From Cryobacterium sp. SO1 (lineage in GTDB: Bacteria > Actinomycetota > Actinomycetes > Actinomycetales > Microbacteriaceae), in contig NZ_CP067394.1 in the NCBI RefSeq assembly GCF_004210215.2, forward strand, positions 2,914,001 through 2,978,000: a stretch of DNA of 64,000 bases, given 5' to 3'. Below are positions 25,519 through 33,934 of the stretch, in pieces. A program made the position numbers and the translations under genes. Under the pieces are notes generated by a model, which saw only the letters and a list, made by a program, of their open reading frames with translations, made no database searches and was not told where the DNA came from. Numbering within the stretch: position 1 is the stretch's first letter; every line of letters starts with the position of its first letter.

Positions 25519-26253
25519 ATGACAACTACACCGAGCAGTCCCACCCTCATTCTCATCGCCGGCCACTGGCTGGGCGCCTGGGCGTGGGCTGAGGTCCTTG
25601 ACCACCTGAACCCCTCTCGGGCAATCGCGATGACTCTGCCCGGTCTCGACGGGGACGATCCTGAGCGTGCCGCGAAGACTCTGGACGATCAAGCCGCAGC
25701 GATCCTGGACGTCATCGCTCGCCTCGGGGAGTCCGGGGATCAGCCCTCGATCATCGTCGCTCACAGTGGGGCAAACGCCCCCGTCAGCCTGGTGCTGGAC
25801 CGGCACCCCGAGCGTGTCCATCGGGTGGTGTGGGTCGACTCCGGCCCGGTGGCGCCGGGAAGCGTCTACGCCCCCGACCTCCCGGAGGGGGTGCAGGAGC
25901 TTCCGCTGCCACCCTTCGACGTTCTCGCCCAGCAGGCGAGCCTCGACGGGCTGAGCGCAGAGGTCCTCGAGCGTTTTCGGGCCCGGGCGGTGCCTGAGCC
26001 CGGCCCCGTGCTTCGTCAGAGCGTCGAGCTCACGAACGATGCCCGGCGCACGGTTCCGACCACCCTGATTTGCTGCTCGCTCCCGAGCGCGCAGGTGCTG
26101 GAGCTGGCCCGGGCAGGCCATGCCATGTTCGCCGAGGTCGCGAAGCTCGAGCACCTCGACGTCATCGACCTCCCGACGGGCCACTGGCCGATGTGGAGCC
26201 GTCCCGGCGACCTCGCCGAGGCCATTCAGTCGGCGGCTGCACGAACCGACTGA
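25519..26253 (+). CDS. Alpha/beta hydrolase (salicylate/acetone-cyanohydrin esterase-like)
   Basis: 244 residues. LILIAGHWLGAWAW supplies the oxyanion hole, IIVAHSGANAPV the nucleophile serine, and DLPTGHWPMWSRP the catalytic histidine in the position usual for the HNL/MES esterase group. It is divergent from the WYL regulator, a common pair in actinobacteria. Substrate unknown. Confidence 0.85.
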   Translation: MTTTPSSPTLILIAGHWLGAWAWAEVLDHLNPSRAIAMTLPGLDGDDPERAAKTLDDQAAAILDVIARLGESGDQPSIIVAHSGANAPVSLVLDRHPERVHRVVWVDSGPVAPGSVYAPDLPEGVQELPLPPFDVLAQQASLDGLSAEVLERFRARAVPEPGPVLRQSVELTNDARRTVPTTLICCSLPSAQVLELARAGHAMFAEVAKLEHLDVIDLPTGHWPMWSRPGDLAEAIQSAAARTD

Positions 26254-26284
26254 AGTCGTATGGTCCGGCCGCCCCGCCGGGCGG

Positions 26285-26378
26285 CGCACATCCCTCGGGG
26301 CTTCGCACATCCGTCGGGGCTTCGCACATCCGTCGGGGCTTCGCACATCCGTCGGGGCTTCGTTCGTCCCTCGGGCTT
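26285..26378. repeat. 19-bp tandem repeat, about five units
   Basis: Unit CGCACATCCGTCGGGGCTT, four near-identical copies (26285-26360) plus a degenerate fifth. There are no spacers, so it is not a CRISPR array. It fills the gap after the hydrolase gene. Confidence 0.85.
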
Positions 26379-26382
26379 CGTT

Positions 26383-26440
26383 GCACCTCGTGTGGCTGGA
26401 TGCGCCCGCTTTAGCGGGCGCATCCAGCCAGAGGGGGTGC
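26383..26440. repeat. Long inverted repeat with perfect 18-bp inner arms
   Basis: TGGCTGGATGCGCCCGCT at 26393-26410 is followed after two bases by its exact complement to 26430; weaker pairing continues to GCACC/GGGTGC at 26383 and 26440. The left arm with its flank (GCACCTCGTGTGGCTGGATG) recurs at 31299. It may act as a terminator for the hydrolase gene. The rest of the gap to 26645 shows nothing else I can interpret. Confidence 0.75.
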
Positions 26441-26645
26441 ACTGTCGGATCCAGGCGGGCGCGCGGCGGGCGGGCTGGCTGGCGCGCAGCATCCACAAAC
26501 TGGCAGCGCAAAATGGCGGACCGGCAGCCCCGTTCGGGTGTCATTTTTTGCTGTCTGACCTGCAAAAGCACTGCGTTCGCTGCCGAATGACAGCAGTCCG
26601 GGCGGGGCGAGGATCGTGACGCGAAACACCCACTACTCTCAGGGG

Positions 26646-27146
26646 GTGTCCACCCCCTCCACGCCGATCCCCGCCGAGCACCTTCCGCTCGCGTTCCACC
26701 CGGCACCCGGATGGCCGACACCCACCTTGGAGTGGGTGACCACGCACTTGGGCTGGCAACCACCGCCGGGGTGGGTGCCGCTCCCCGGATGCCCGCACTC
26801 GCCGCCCCGGTGGCAGTTCTGGAGCCGCAACGACTCGGGCTGGGCCCGAATGGCCCGTCCGCACCTGCGAGCCGGGCGACGGAACGTACGGGCCGGCACC
26901 GTGCTGATGCTGCTCGCAGTCGGACTCCTCATCTTCGGCCTGGTTGACGGTGTGGATGTCATTCGGATGATCCTCGGGGCGCTGCTTCTCAGCACGGTCT
27001 GGTTCAAAGTGGCGCAGGCCCGAGCCGACATGCGGCGGATCGAAGCGGCCCTACTCACGGCAGTGGTGGACACGGCAGCGCAGCTCAAGCTGCAGTCCGA
27101 CCGCGCCCATTACGAGCGGTACCTGCGCTCGAGCGGTGGCCACTGA
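26646..27146 (+). CDS. Two-helix membrane protein of unknown function
   Basis: 166 residues from GTG 26646. The N-terminal 65 residues are rich in Pro and Trp with repeated P-x-P-x-W turns (AFHPAPGWPTPTLEWV, HLGWQPPPGWVPLPG), resembling the Pro/Trp-rich N-termini of DUF2510-like proteins. Two adjacent hydrophobic helices follow (TVLMLLAVGLLIFGLVDG, MILGALLLSTVWF), then an amphipathic helical tail. The stop overlaps the J-domain gene start as TGATG, so the products are probably made together. Confidence 0.6.
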   Translation: MSTPSTPIPAEHLPLAFHPAPGWPTPTLEWVTTHLGWQPPPGWVPLPGCPHSPPRWQFWSRNDSGWARMARPHLRAGRRNVRAGTVLMLLAVGLLIFGLVDGVDVIRMILGALLLSTVWFKVAQARADMRRIEAALLTAVVDTAAQLKLQSDRAHYERYLRSSGGH

Positions 27147-28189
27147 TGAAGCCCGCAGCGATGAGCGTCACCACAGCCTCGGTCGTGCTTGATGTTGGAC
27201 TTTTCGCCACCAAGACCGAGATCGACAGAGCCTTTCGGCAGCGAGCACGACTGTGCCACCCCGACCGCCTGATCGGAGCGACCACCGCCGAACTCGCGGC
27301 CGCGAATGCCCAGTTCACCCGGGTGTGCGACGCCCGGGACGTGCTGCACGCCCGGCTGAGGTCCGCGCCACACCCGGCGGCCTCCTCGGCCGGATCGTCG
27401 TCGGCACCTCGGTCATCCTCGTCGGCCCCCCGGTCCTCCTCGTCGGCCCCACCGACACCCTCGTCAGCTCCACGGTCCTCCTCGTCGGCCCCACCGCGAC
27501 CGCCGAGCCAGACCCGCTCGTCCGGGCAGGATCGCCGATCAGCTCCCCCGTCGCCGCCACACCGAGCCACTCCTACGCCGTCGAAAACCATGAGCTTCGC
27601 CGAGTTCGTGGCGGCCCGCGACGCCGCAGCGTGGGTGCAGGCCGGCCCGACGAGCCCCTCGACGGGTCGGCCGCGGTCGGATCGCAAACTGGCCCGGGCC
27701 CGCAGGGCGTCCGCGCGGGCGGCCCAACCGGGCAGCTGGCAGCCCGCGGCACCGCGGTACCGGCGCGGTCGCTCGCCGTTCGGCGTGCTCCTCGGTGTGC
27801 TCGGGGTTGTCAGCGTGGGCGTCTATCTGGCGGTGCTGCTGAGCAACCTGCTTACCGGCACGAACCTCCCCAGCGTGGCGCCCGCGCCGCTGCTGGAATC
27901 TGCGGCGACCGATCTGTTGGTCGGCGCATCCGTGGTGCCCGTGGATGATGCCGCGACCTATCAGGGCAACTGTCAGGGCGATCTGGGCTGCTGGATCTGG
28001 TCGGTGACGGCCCGGGTCGACTGCCCGGTCGCGACCATCAACGCCGGCTTCTCGGACGCCGCGGACGGTGCCAACCTGCGCACCGCCACGACACAGGCCG
28101 CAGTCGTGGCTGAGGTGCCGTTCCTGGTCGTGGAACACGCCGCAACGGCGGCGGAGCAATACGCCGGGATCGTGTCGATGACGTGTTGA
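27146..28189 (+). CDS. J-domain-like protein with Ser/Pro-rich linker and membrane helix
   Basis: 347 residues. The N-terminus resembles a J domain: hydrophobic helix, EIDRAFRQRARLCHPDRLIG with the HPD triad, and a third helix. Then comes a low-complexity region built from SSSAP repeats (about residues 78-120), one membrane helix (FGVLLGVLGVVSVGVYLAVLL) and an extracytoplasmic domain with cysteines (GNCQGDLGCWIWSV). J domains stimulate Hsp70 ATPase; a membrane-tethered form could recruit DnaK to the membrane. Coupled to the upstream membrane-protein gene. Confidence 0.6.
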   Translation: MKPAAMSVTTASVVLDVGLFATKTEIDRAFRQRARLCHPDRLIGATTAELAAANAQFTRVCDARDVLHARLRSAPHPAASSAGSSSAPRSSSSAPRSSSSAPPTPSSAPRSSSSAPPRPPSQTRSSGQDRRSAPPSPPHRATPTPSKTMSFAEFVAARDAAAWVQAGPTSPSTGRPRSDRKLARARRASARAAQPGSWQPAAPRYRRGRSPFGVLLGVLGVVSVGVYLAVLLSNLLTGTNLPSVAPAPLLESAATDLLVGASVVPVDDAATYQGNCQGDLGCWIWSVTARVDCPVATINAGFSDAADGANLRTATTQAAVVAEVPFLVVEHAATAAEQYAGIVSMTC

Positions 28190-28274
28190 TCGGGCGGGCG
28201 TCGGGTCTGGGGTCACAAGGGGCACTGCACCATCGTCGAAAAGTGCAGGTAAAGCAATCAAACGGGGGAGTTCT

Positions 28275-29303
28275 GTGGGCGATCAACCAGGCTATGTGAC
28301 ACCGGCCGGCTGGTATGTGGATCCAGGTGGCGGCACGCGTCTGCGCTGGTGGAGCGGACTGGAGTGGACGGAACACCTCGCTCCCCTGACCGAGCACAAA
28401 CCGGAACCGACCGCCCGGCCGGACGGCGACCCCGTCGGGGCCCGGCCGGCTGCCGGCGCAGGGGCCGGGGCAGGTGCCGGGGCAGGGGCCGGGTCGGCCG
28501 AGACGAGCGCCGACGCCGACCAGCCGGCTCCGGCGCTGTCACGCCGGGATCGACGAGCGCTGGAGGAGGAGGCCGCGGCAACCCGGGCGTTGCCGCCGCC
28601 GGTGACGCGCATCGCGCCCATCACCAGCTACGCCTGGGACCGCGAGTCCGACCGGTCGGAGAAGCTGCCGCCGGCGAGCGTGCCCTCTATGGCGCCGGAG
28701 GAGGTGACGCTGTACCGGGACATTCCGAATCGGTGGAGTACCGCATCCGTGTGGACGATCGTGTTCATGCCCTGGATCGCCGGAGTCTCGGTGGTGGCTG
28801 CGCTGGTGTTGGCGTGGTGGGGATCCGGTTGGTGGTTGCAATTGGGCGCGCTTGCCCTGCCTTTTCTGCTCACGCTGGCGGCGGCGCAACGGGATGTGAA
28901 GCGCCTTCGGTCGTGGCGGCACCAAGCAGTGGCGCACTGGGCCTGGTCGCTGCTGGGTTCGCTGGGCTACCTGATCGCGCGCACGGTGGTGCTGCGTCGG
29001 AACGCCGGGTTGGGCTCAGCGCCGCTCTGGGTCGGGGTGGCGAACACGGTACTGGTGTGCGGCGCCACGGTTTGGCTCGTCGGAACGGTGATAGTCAACC
29101 TGGCCGGCTTCCACGCGGCCATTGAGGACGACCTGGTCACGGCGCTCGAGCCGACGTACGGAATCGTGCAAGTGGCCTGCCCGGCTGAGGTGGAGTCGCT
29201 GAGTTTCGCGTGCAGCATGACGGATGCCGGCGGAGTGGAGCGCTCGGTCTGGGTGGAGCTGAACGGCGCCGACGGCACCTACACGTATGCGGTGGCCGAG
29301 TAG
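28275..29303 (+). CDS. DUF2510-domain membrane protein
   Basis: 342 residues, GTG start behind AACGGGGGA. The DUF2510 motif AGWYVDPGGGTRLRWWSGLEW occupies residues 11-31. An Ala/Gly-rich linker leads to a four-helix membrane region (from about residue 165), and a C-terminal extracytoplasmic part has two cysteines (IVQVACPAEVESLSFACSM). The tail organisation matches the preceding J-domain protein (membrane helices followed by a small Cys-containing domain), so the two may work together. Function unknown. Confidence 0.7.
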   Translation: MGDQPGYVTPAGWYVDPGGGTRLRWWSGLEWTEHLAPLTEHKPEPTARPDGDPVGARPAAGAGAGAGAGAGAGSAETSADADQPAPALSRRDRRALEEEAAATRALPPPVTRIAPITSYAWDRESDRSEKLPPASVPSMAPEEVTLYRDIPNRWSTASVWTIVFMPWIAGVSVVAALVLAWWGSGWWLQLGALALPFLLTLAAAQRDVKRLRSWRHQAVAHWAWSLLGSLGYLIARTVVLRRNAGLGSAPLWVGVANTVLVCGATVWLVGTVIVNLAGFHAAIEDDLVTALEPTYGIVQVACPAEVESLSFACSMTDAGGVERSVWVELNGADGTYTYAVAE

Positions 29304-29383
29304 TCGGGCGGGGAAAGGGTGGCCTCATCGGCTGCACTGCAAGCATGCGGTGTCGTCCGTGGGCGCCTGACTAGGCTGGGATT

Positions 29384-29911
29384 GTGGTCACCGTCGAACC
29401 GTACAGCCCCGAGTGGCCGCATCGTTTCCGACAGCAGGCAGAGCTGCTCGAGCGTGCTCTGACCCTCCGCATCACGGCGATCGAGCACGTCGGGAGCACC
29501 GCCATCCCGGGTCTCGCCGCCAAGCCGGTGATCGATCTCGCCGCCCGAGTAGCTGCGGGGGTTGACCCGTTCTCGCTTGAACCGTTCATCGAGAGTCTCG
29601 GCTACCGGCTGCACCGATCGGGCCCGAAAACCCATGCCGTCTACACCCGGGGAGACAGCATCGGTCGGACGGAGATTCTGCATGTGTTCACCGCAACTGC
29701 TTGGTCGACCAGCCACCAGCGGGTCTTTCGAGACAAGCTCCATCATGATGCGACCGCTCGTCGTCGGTACGGAGAGCTGAAGATCAGTCTGGCGGCATCC
29801 GGGATGAGCGGCATGGACTACACCGCCGCCAAGCTCCACCTCATTCAAGAGCTTCTCAACGAGGAGCGAGCCTCGCGCGGCTTGCCGCTGGTCGACGCCT
29901 GGGAAAAGTGA
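29384..29911 (+). CDS. GrpB-family (nucleotidyltransferase-fold) protein
   Basis: 175 residues. The family pattern is clear: VEPYSPEWPHRFRQQAELL at the N-terminus, IEHVGSTAIPGLAAKPVIDL in the nucleotidyltransferase-like core, and a C-terminal YTAAKLHLIQELLNEER helix. GrpB proteins share the nucleotidyltransferase fold with kanamycin nucleotidyltransferases; cellular role is unclear. Stands alone. Confidence 0.9.
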   Translation: MVTVEPYSPEWPHRFRQQAELLERALTLRITAIEHVGSTAIPGLAAKPVIDLAARVAAGVDPFSLEPFIESLGYRLHRSGPKTHAVYTRGDSIGRTEILHVFTATAWSTSHQRVFRDKLHHDATARRRYGELKISLAASGMSGMDYTAAKLHLIQELLNEERASRGLPLVDAWEK

Positions 29912-30046
29912 GCCGCGTCGCCGGGAGGCGAGCTGGCGACGCCGGCTGGTGGCGGGTGGCCGGTTCGCCGGGACTCGGCGGGCAATGCCAGACACGAACC
30001 GTCATCTCCATGCGAGAAGCGGAGCGACTGACCTAGTGTCCTGTGC

Positions 30047-31282
30047 ATGACCACCCTCGCTTCCTCCCCCGTGACCACCGTCGACTACGCCAGCCTGGCC
30101 GCGCGATTCCGGCCCATCTTCGCTCGGATCGCCGCCGGCGCATCCGTGCGTGAGCAGGACCATCGGCTGCCCCACGAGCAGATCGCCGAGCTCACTGCCG
30201 CCGGCTTCGGCGCCCTGCGGGTGCCCGTCGCCGATGGTGGGCTGGGCGCCAGCCTGCCGCAGTTGTTTCGGCTGCTCACCGAGCTGGCCGCGGCGGACTC
30301 GAACATCGCGCAGGCGCTGCGCGGGCATTTCGCCTTCGTCGAAGACCGCCTCGTGGCATCCGGCGACCAGCGCGACGTGTGGCTGGCCCGGTTCGTGCGG
30401 GGCGAGATCGTGGGCAACTCGTGGACCGAGGTGGGCAGCGTCACCGTGGGCGACGTCATCACCCGGGTGCGTCCGGCGCCGAACGGCGCGCCCGGGGACC
30501 TGGTCGTGAACGGCACCAAGTACTACTCCACGGGCAGCATCTTCGCGGATTGGATCGACACGTTCGCCCAGGTGGGCGATACCGGCAAGAACGTGATCGC
30601 CGTCGTCAACGCCCACCAGCCCGGGGTCACGCACAGCGACGACTGGGACGGTTTCGGCCAACGCACCACCGGCAGCGGCACCAGCACCTTCGTGGATGCC
30701 GTCGTGGCCGAAGCAGACGTGATCGATTTCGACACCCGGTTCAAGTACCAGACCGCCTTCTACCAGGCGGTGCTGCTGGCGGTGCTGGCCGGCACGGTCA
30801 AGGCCGCCGAAGAGGAGATCGCCGCCGAGGTGAAGGCCCGCACCCGCATCTTCTCGCACGGTAACACGCAGTCCTTCGCCACCGACCCGCAGATTCTGCA
30901 GGTGGTGGGCGAGGTGTCGGCGCAGGCATTCGCCGCCGAGGCGATCGTGGAGAAGGCGGCCTGGGCGTTGCAGGGGGCGTACGAGGGGGCGTTCCTCGGA
31001 GATCTGGCGGAGGAAGAACGGCTCAATGACCTCGCCGAGCTGGCAACGGCCCAGGCTCAGGTGGTGCTGGTGTCGCTGGCAACCCGCGCCACTTCCGACA
31101 TCTTCGACGCCCTGGCCGCATCCGGGGTCTCCACAACGAAGAACCTCGACCGGCACTGGCGCAACGCCCGAACCGCCGCCAGCCACAACCCGTGGGTGTT
31201 CAAGGCGCGCATCGTGGGCGACTACGCCGTGAACGGAACGCCTCCCACCCGGATCTGGTCGATCGGGGCGGCGCCGAAGTAG
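30047..31282 (+). CDS. Acyl-CoA-dehydrogenase-fold flavin monooxygenase (DszC/SfnC-like)
   Basis: 411 residues with the acyl-CoA dehydrogenase N-terminal helical domain (ELTAAGFGALRVPVADGG), middle beta domain (GNSWTEVGSVTVGDV, VVNGTKYYSTGSIFADWID) and C-terminal helices (ARTAASHNPWVFKARIVGDY). The catalytic glutamate of dehydrogenases is not apparent and the TKYYSTG and H-N-P patterns fit the flavin-dependent monooxygenase branch that acts on sulfur compounds or thioethers. A separate flavin reductase would be needed; none is adjacent. Confidence 0.8.
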   Translation: MTTLASSPVTTVDYASLAARFRPIFARIAAGASVREQDHRLPHEQIAELTAAGFGALRVPVADGGLGASLPQLFRLLTELAAADSNIAQALRGHFAFVEDRLVASGDQRDVWLARFVRGEIVGNSWTEVGSVTVGDVITRVRPAPNGAPGDLVVNGTKYYSTGSIFADWIDTFAQVGDTGKNVIAVVNAHQPGVTHSDDWDGFGQRTTGSGTSTFVDAVVAEADVIDFDTRFKYQTAFYQAVLLAVLAGTVKAAEEEIAAEVKARTRIFSHGNTQSFATDPQILQVVGEVSAQAFAAEAIVEKAAWALQGAYEGAFLGDLAEEERLNDLAELATAQAQVVLVSLATRATSDIFDALAASGVSTTKNLDRHWRNARTAASHNPWVFKARIVGDYAVNGTPPTRIWSIGAAPK

Positions 31283-31296
31283 GGCACCATCCGCTT

Positions 31297-31322
31297 CGCT
31301 GCACCTCGTGTGGCTGGATGCG
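31297..31322. repeat. Second copy of the repeat arm found at 26381
   Basis: GCACCTCGTGTGGCTGGATG with flanks CGCT...CGCC matches 26381-26407 almost exactly. Here the complementary arm is missing. It lies just after the stop of the monooxygenase gene. The remaining gap to 31544 shows no gene. Confidence 0.6.
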
Positions 31323-31544
31323 CCGAGGTCGCCCTACAACTCGCGGAGCTCCTCTGCACGCGGATCGAGTTCGATTGGTCCAGCGGCTGCCCTCGGTGGA
31401 TCGTCACCGCGGGTAGCTTCTTTGTTATTTGTTGCTCGTGTGCGAGCCTGCGAGACGCCCGGTGTGCGAGTACCATTCCGGTATCGCGGCACCGTGACCG
31501 GCTCGCCATCACTGCCGGCGCGGAGCCGCCCAGAGGAGTGCACC

Positions 31545-32330
31545 ATGCGTGCAACCAGCGAAGATTACAGCGGGACCGCGTCGGCGGGGGCCGCGGCCGG
31601 GAACACCAATCGGGCAGTCTTGCGCGCCGGTGGAATGGCGGCGGTTCTTGCCGGGCTCGGCGGCATCACCTGGTTCACGCTCGAGCTCCTGCCACCGGTT
31701 CTCGGGTTCGATGACACCGACAACCCCGCAGTGAGCCTCGACTATCTGCGCCAGTACCCGCAGTTTTATGCCCTTGCCGGGGTCGTACTTTTCGCTATGG
31801 CAATCGCATGCGTTGTGGCGAGTTTCGCCGTCTCAGATGCGCTGGCACCACGCACAAGCAGTCTCACCCGCCGAAGCCTGAGCGCACTCGGAATCATGTC
31901 GGCCGCGTTCCTCTTCATGCACGGGGTCTTGCGCATGTCGGTGGGGCCGTTGCTCTATATCGACGATATGAATAGCAGCTGGGGTGAGTCCGCCTACCTC
32001 ACCATTCAGACGGTGGGAATCCACGGTTTCGCCCAAGCCGGCCTCCTCACGCTCTGTGTCTGGACCGTGGGCATCAGTATCGCTGGGGCACGTTCCCGCG
32101 CCCTGCCGATCTGGATTTGCGTTCTGGGAGTCGTCACCGGCCTCCGGCTCGGGGTGGTGATCGCTGGTCCAATCCTGATGGCAGCAAGCATCGACGTGCC
32201 CGAGGTTTTCTGGCTTGGCTCGATGGCACTGATCCCGCTATCAATGCTCTGGTGGATTGGACTCGGCGTGGTGCTGCTGGTCAAGTCCCGCCCCCACCGC
32301 GAGCAGAGACCTGTCGATTCGGCTCCGTGA
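31545..32330 (+). CDS. Multi-pass membrane protein (DUF998-like)
   Basis: 261 residues from ATG 31545 behind CAGAGGAG. Six to seven hydrophobic helices are visible (GGMAAVLAGLGGITWFTLEL, YALAGVVLFAMAIACVVASF, ALGIMSAAFLFMHGVL, GFAQAGLLTLCVWTVGISIA, PIWICVLGVVTGLRLGVVIA, MALIPLSMLWWIGLGVVLLV). The spacing resembles DUF998/DUF4386-type proteins. No enzymatic motif. A small single-helix protein gene follows. Confidence 0.65.
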   Translation: MRATSEDYSGTASAGAAAGNTNRAVLRAGGMAAVLAGLGGITWFTLELLPPVLGFDDTDNPAVSLDYLRQYPQFYALAGVVLFAMAIACVVASFAVSDALAPRTSSLTRRSLSALGIMSAAFLFMHGVLRMSVGPLLYIDDMNSSWGESAYLTIQTVGIHGFAQAGLLTLCVWTVGISIAGARSRALPIWICVLGVVTGLRLGVVIAGPILMAASIDVPEVFWLGSMALIPLSMLWWIGLGVVLLVKSRPHREQRPVDSAP

Positions 32331-32344
32331 GCTACGTCTAGTGG

Positions 32345-32470
32345 ATGCGTCGCGAATCTGGTGGCAGCCCGCGGTGGTACCGCCCGCCGCCGCCGCCCGC
32401 GCGTGGTCTCATCGGCGCGATTCTGCTGGCATTGGTGATGGTTAGCGGCGTCGTCGCACTCTTCGTCTAG
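32345..32470 (+). CDS. Small single-helix membrane protein (41 residues)
   Basis: The frame reads MRRESGGSPRWYR, then a run of five prolines, then a hydrophobic helix GLIGAILLALVMVSGVVALF and ends. Basic N-terminus, polyproline and one helix are typical of small inner-membrane proteins. It begins 14 bases after the stop of the multi-pass protein and may be co-transcribed. Confidence 0.5.
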   Translation: MRRESGGSPRWYRPPPPPARGLIGAILLALVMVSGVVALFV

Positions 32471-32500
32471 AGCCCGGCACTCGGTGCCGGCGTTATTCCG

Positions 32501-32570
32501 GAGCTATGCGGGCCAGGCGCCGCCATGCGGGTGGCGCGCCAGGCGCATAGCGGCGCCTGACCCGCGTAAC
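32501..32570. repeat. Dispersed palindromic repeat, copy 2
   Basis: Contains GCCATGCGGGTGGCGCGCC flanked by GGCGC/GCATAGCGGCGCC; the outer parts GCGGG and CCCGC also pair. Same family as 12006 and 37279. Lies in the gap before the siderophore genes. Confidence 0.75.
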
Positions 32571-32785
32571 CCGCCCTGACCCGCGCAACCCGCGAAAGCG
32601 GCGCCCAGCTCGCGCAACGAGAATCGGGCATCCGTGGGCCGTCGATCTCTCGGGGCACCACCGTCGCTGGTCATCGGGCTACCGTATCGACCAGCCGGGG
32701 ACGCAGCTTCTTCTCGGTGGTACCGCACGTTCGGGCAGGTGACGCCGGTGGAATCGGGACTTGCATTCGGGCGCAACCACACTGG

Positions 32786-32804
32786 TAAGGTTAGGCAACC
32801 CTTA
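32786..32804. promoter_or_regulatory. Iron box (IdeR/DtxR-type) upstream of the siderophore importer
   Basis: TAAGGTTAGGCAACCCTTA fits the actinobacterial iron-box pattern TTAGGTTAGGCTAACCTAA closely. It lies about 100 bases upstream of the binding-protein start, so iron-loaded DtxR/IdeR should repress this operon. Confidence 0.75.
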
Positions 32805-32905
32805 CGACCACGCCGGCCTGGACCTCTGCGCGCGGACGAGGGCTGCGGCATCACAGCGGCCGCCGGTCCGTCCCCGACCCCTGCATCACAATCACGAGGA
32901 AAACC

Positions 32906-33934
32906 ATGCCCCGCGCATCCACTCTCATTGCTTTCTCGGCCGCCGCCGTGCTCACCCTCGGCCTGGCCGGCTGCACCACCTCCCCCGCCGCTGACACCGC
33001 CGCGGCCGCATCCGGTGACTTCACGCCGGTCACCATTGAGCACGCCTTCGGCGAGACCGTGATCGAGGCCAAGCCCGAGCGCGTCGCCACCGTCAACTGG
33101 GCCAACCAAGAGGTGCCGCTGGCCCTTGGCGTGGTGCCGGTGGGCATGGCCGCCGCCACCTGGGGCGACGACAACACCGACGGCATGCTGCCCTGGGTGA
33201 AGGAGACGCTCGACGAGCTCGGCGGCGAGGCCCCGGTGCTGTTCGACGAGACCGACGGCATCGACTTCGAAGCCGTCGCCGACACCAAGCCCGACGTGAT
33301 CCTCGCCGCCTATTCCGGCCTCACCGAGGAGGACTACGACACCCTCAGCGCCATCGCGCCGGTCGTGGCCTACCCGGAAACAGCCTGGGGCACCTCCTGG
33401 CGCGACATGATCTCGCAGAACGCCGCCGGCATGGGCATGGCCGCCGAGGGCGACGACCTCATCGCCGAGCTCGAAACCGAGATCGCCGCCACCGCCGCGA
33501 AGTACCCGTCGCTCGAGGGCAAGACCGCGATGTTCCTCACCCACGTGGACGAGGCCGACCTCAGCGAGGTCAGCTTCTACACTACGCACGACACCCGCAC
33601 CATGTTCTTCGACGACTTGGGGCTGCTGAGCGCACCGAGCATCATCGAAGCCTCCGACGCCACCGACCTGTACTCCCTCACGGTCAGCGCCGAGCAGTCG
33701 GATGCGTTCAGCGACGTGGACATCATCGTCACCTACGGCGGCGCCGACCTGGTCGCCACCCTCGAGGGCGACCCGTTGCTCTCGCAGATCCCCGCGGTGG
33801 CCAACAAGTCCATCGTGAACCTCTCCGGCGACGGCCCCATGGGCACCGCTGCGAACCCCACCCCGCTGTCGATCTCCTACATCCTCGACGACTACGCCGC
33901 CCTGCTCGCCGCGGCGGCCGACAACGCTCAGTGA
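32906..33934 (+). CDS. Siderophore ABC transporter substrate-binding lipoprotein
   Basis: 342 residues. Signal peptide with lipobox LGLAGC, then the class III (FecB/FepB/FhuD) binding fold: TIEHAFGETVIEAKPERVAT, VLFDETDGIDFEAVADTKPD, VILAAYSGLTEEDYDTLSAI. It binds ferric siderophore outside the membrane and passes it to the two FecCD-type permeases. Its stop overlaps the next start by GTGA. Confidence 0.9.
   Translation: MPRASTLIAFSAAAVLTLGLAGCTTSPAADTAAAASGDFTPVTIEHAFGETVIEAKPERVATVNWANQEVPLALGVVPVGMAAATWGDDNTDGMLPWVKETLDELGGEAPVLFDETDGIDFEAVADTKPDVILAAYSGLTEEDYDTLSAIAPVVAYPETAWGTSWRDMISQNAAGMGMAAEGDDLIAELETEIAATAAKYPSLEGKTAMFLTHVDEADLSEVSFYTTHDTRTMFFDDLGLLSAPSIIEASDATDLYSLTVSAEQSDAFSDVDIIVTYGGADLVATLEGDPLLSQIPAVANKSIVNLSGDGPMGTAANPTPLSISYILDDYAALLAAAADNAQ

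Noticed and set aside
26285..26378. Possible CRISPR array
   Set aside because: The 19-bp units are directly adjacent with no spacers and no cas genes are nearby.
30002..31186. 394-codon minus-strand frame over the monooxygenase gene
   Set aside because: Shadow frame without motifs; the plus strand encodes a clear acyl-CoA-dehydrogenase-fold protein.
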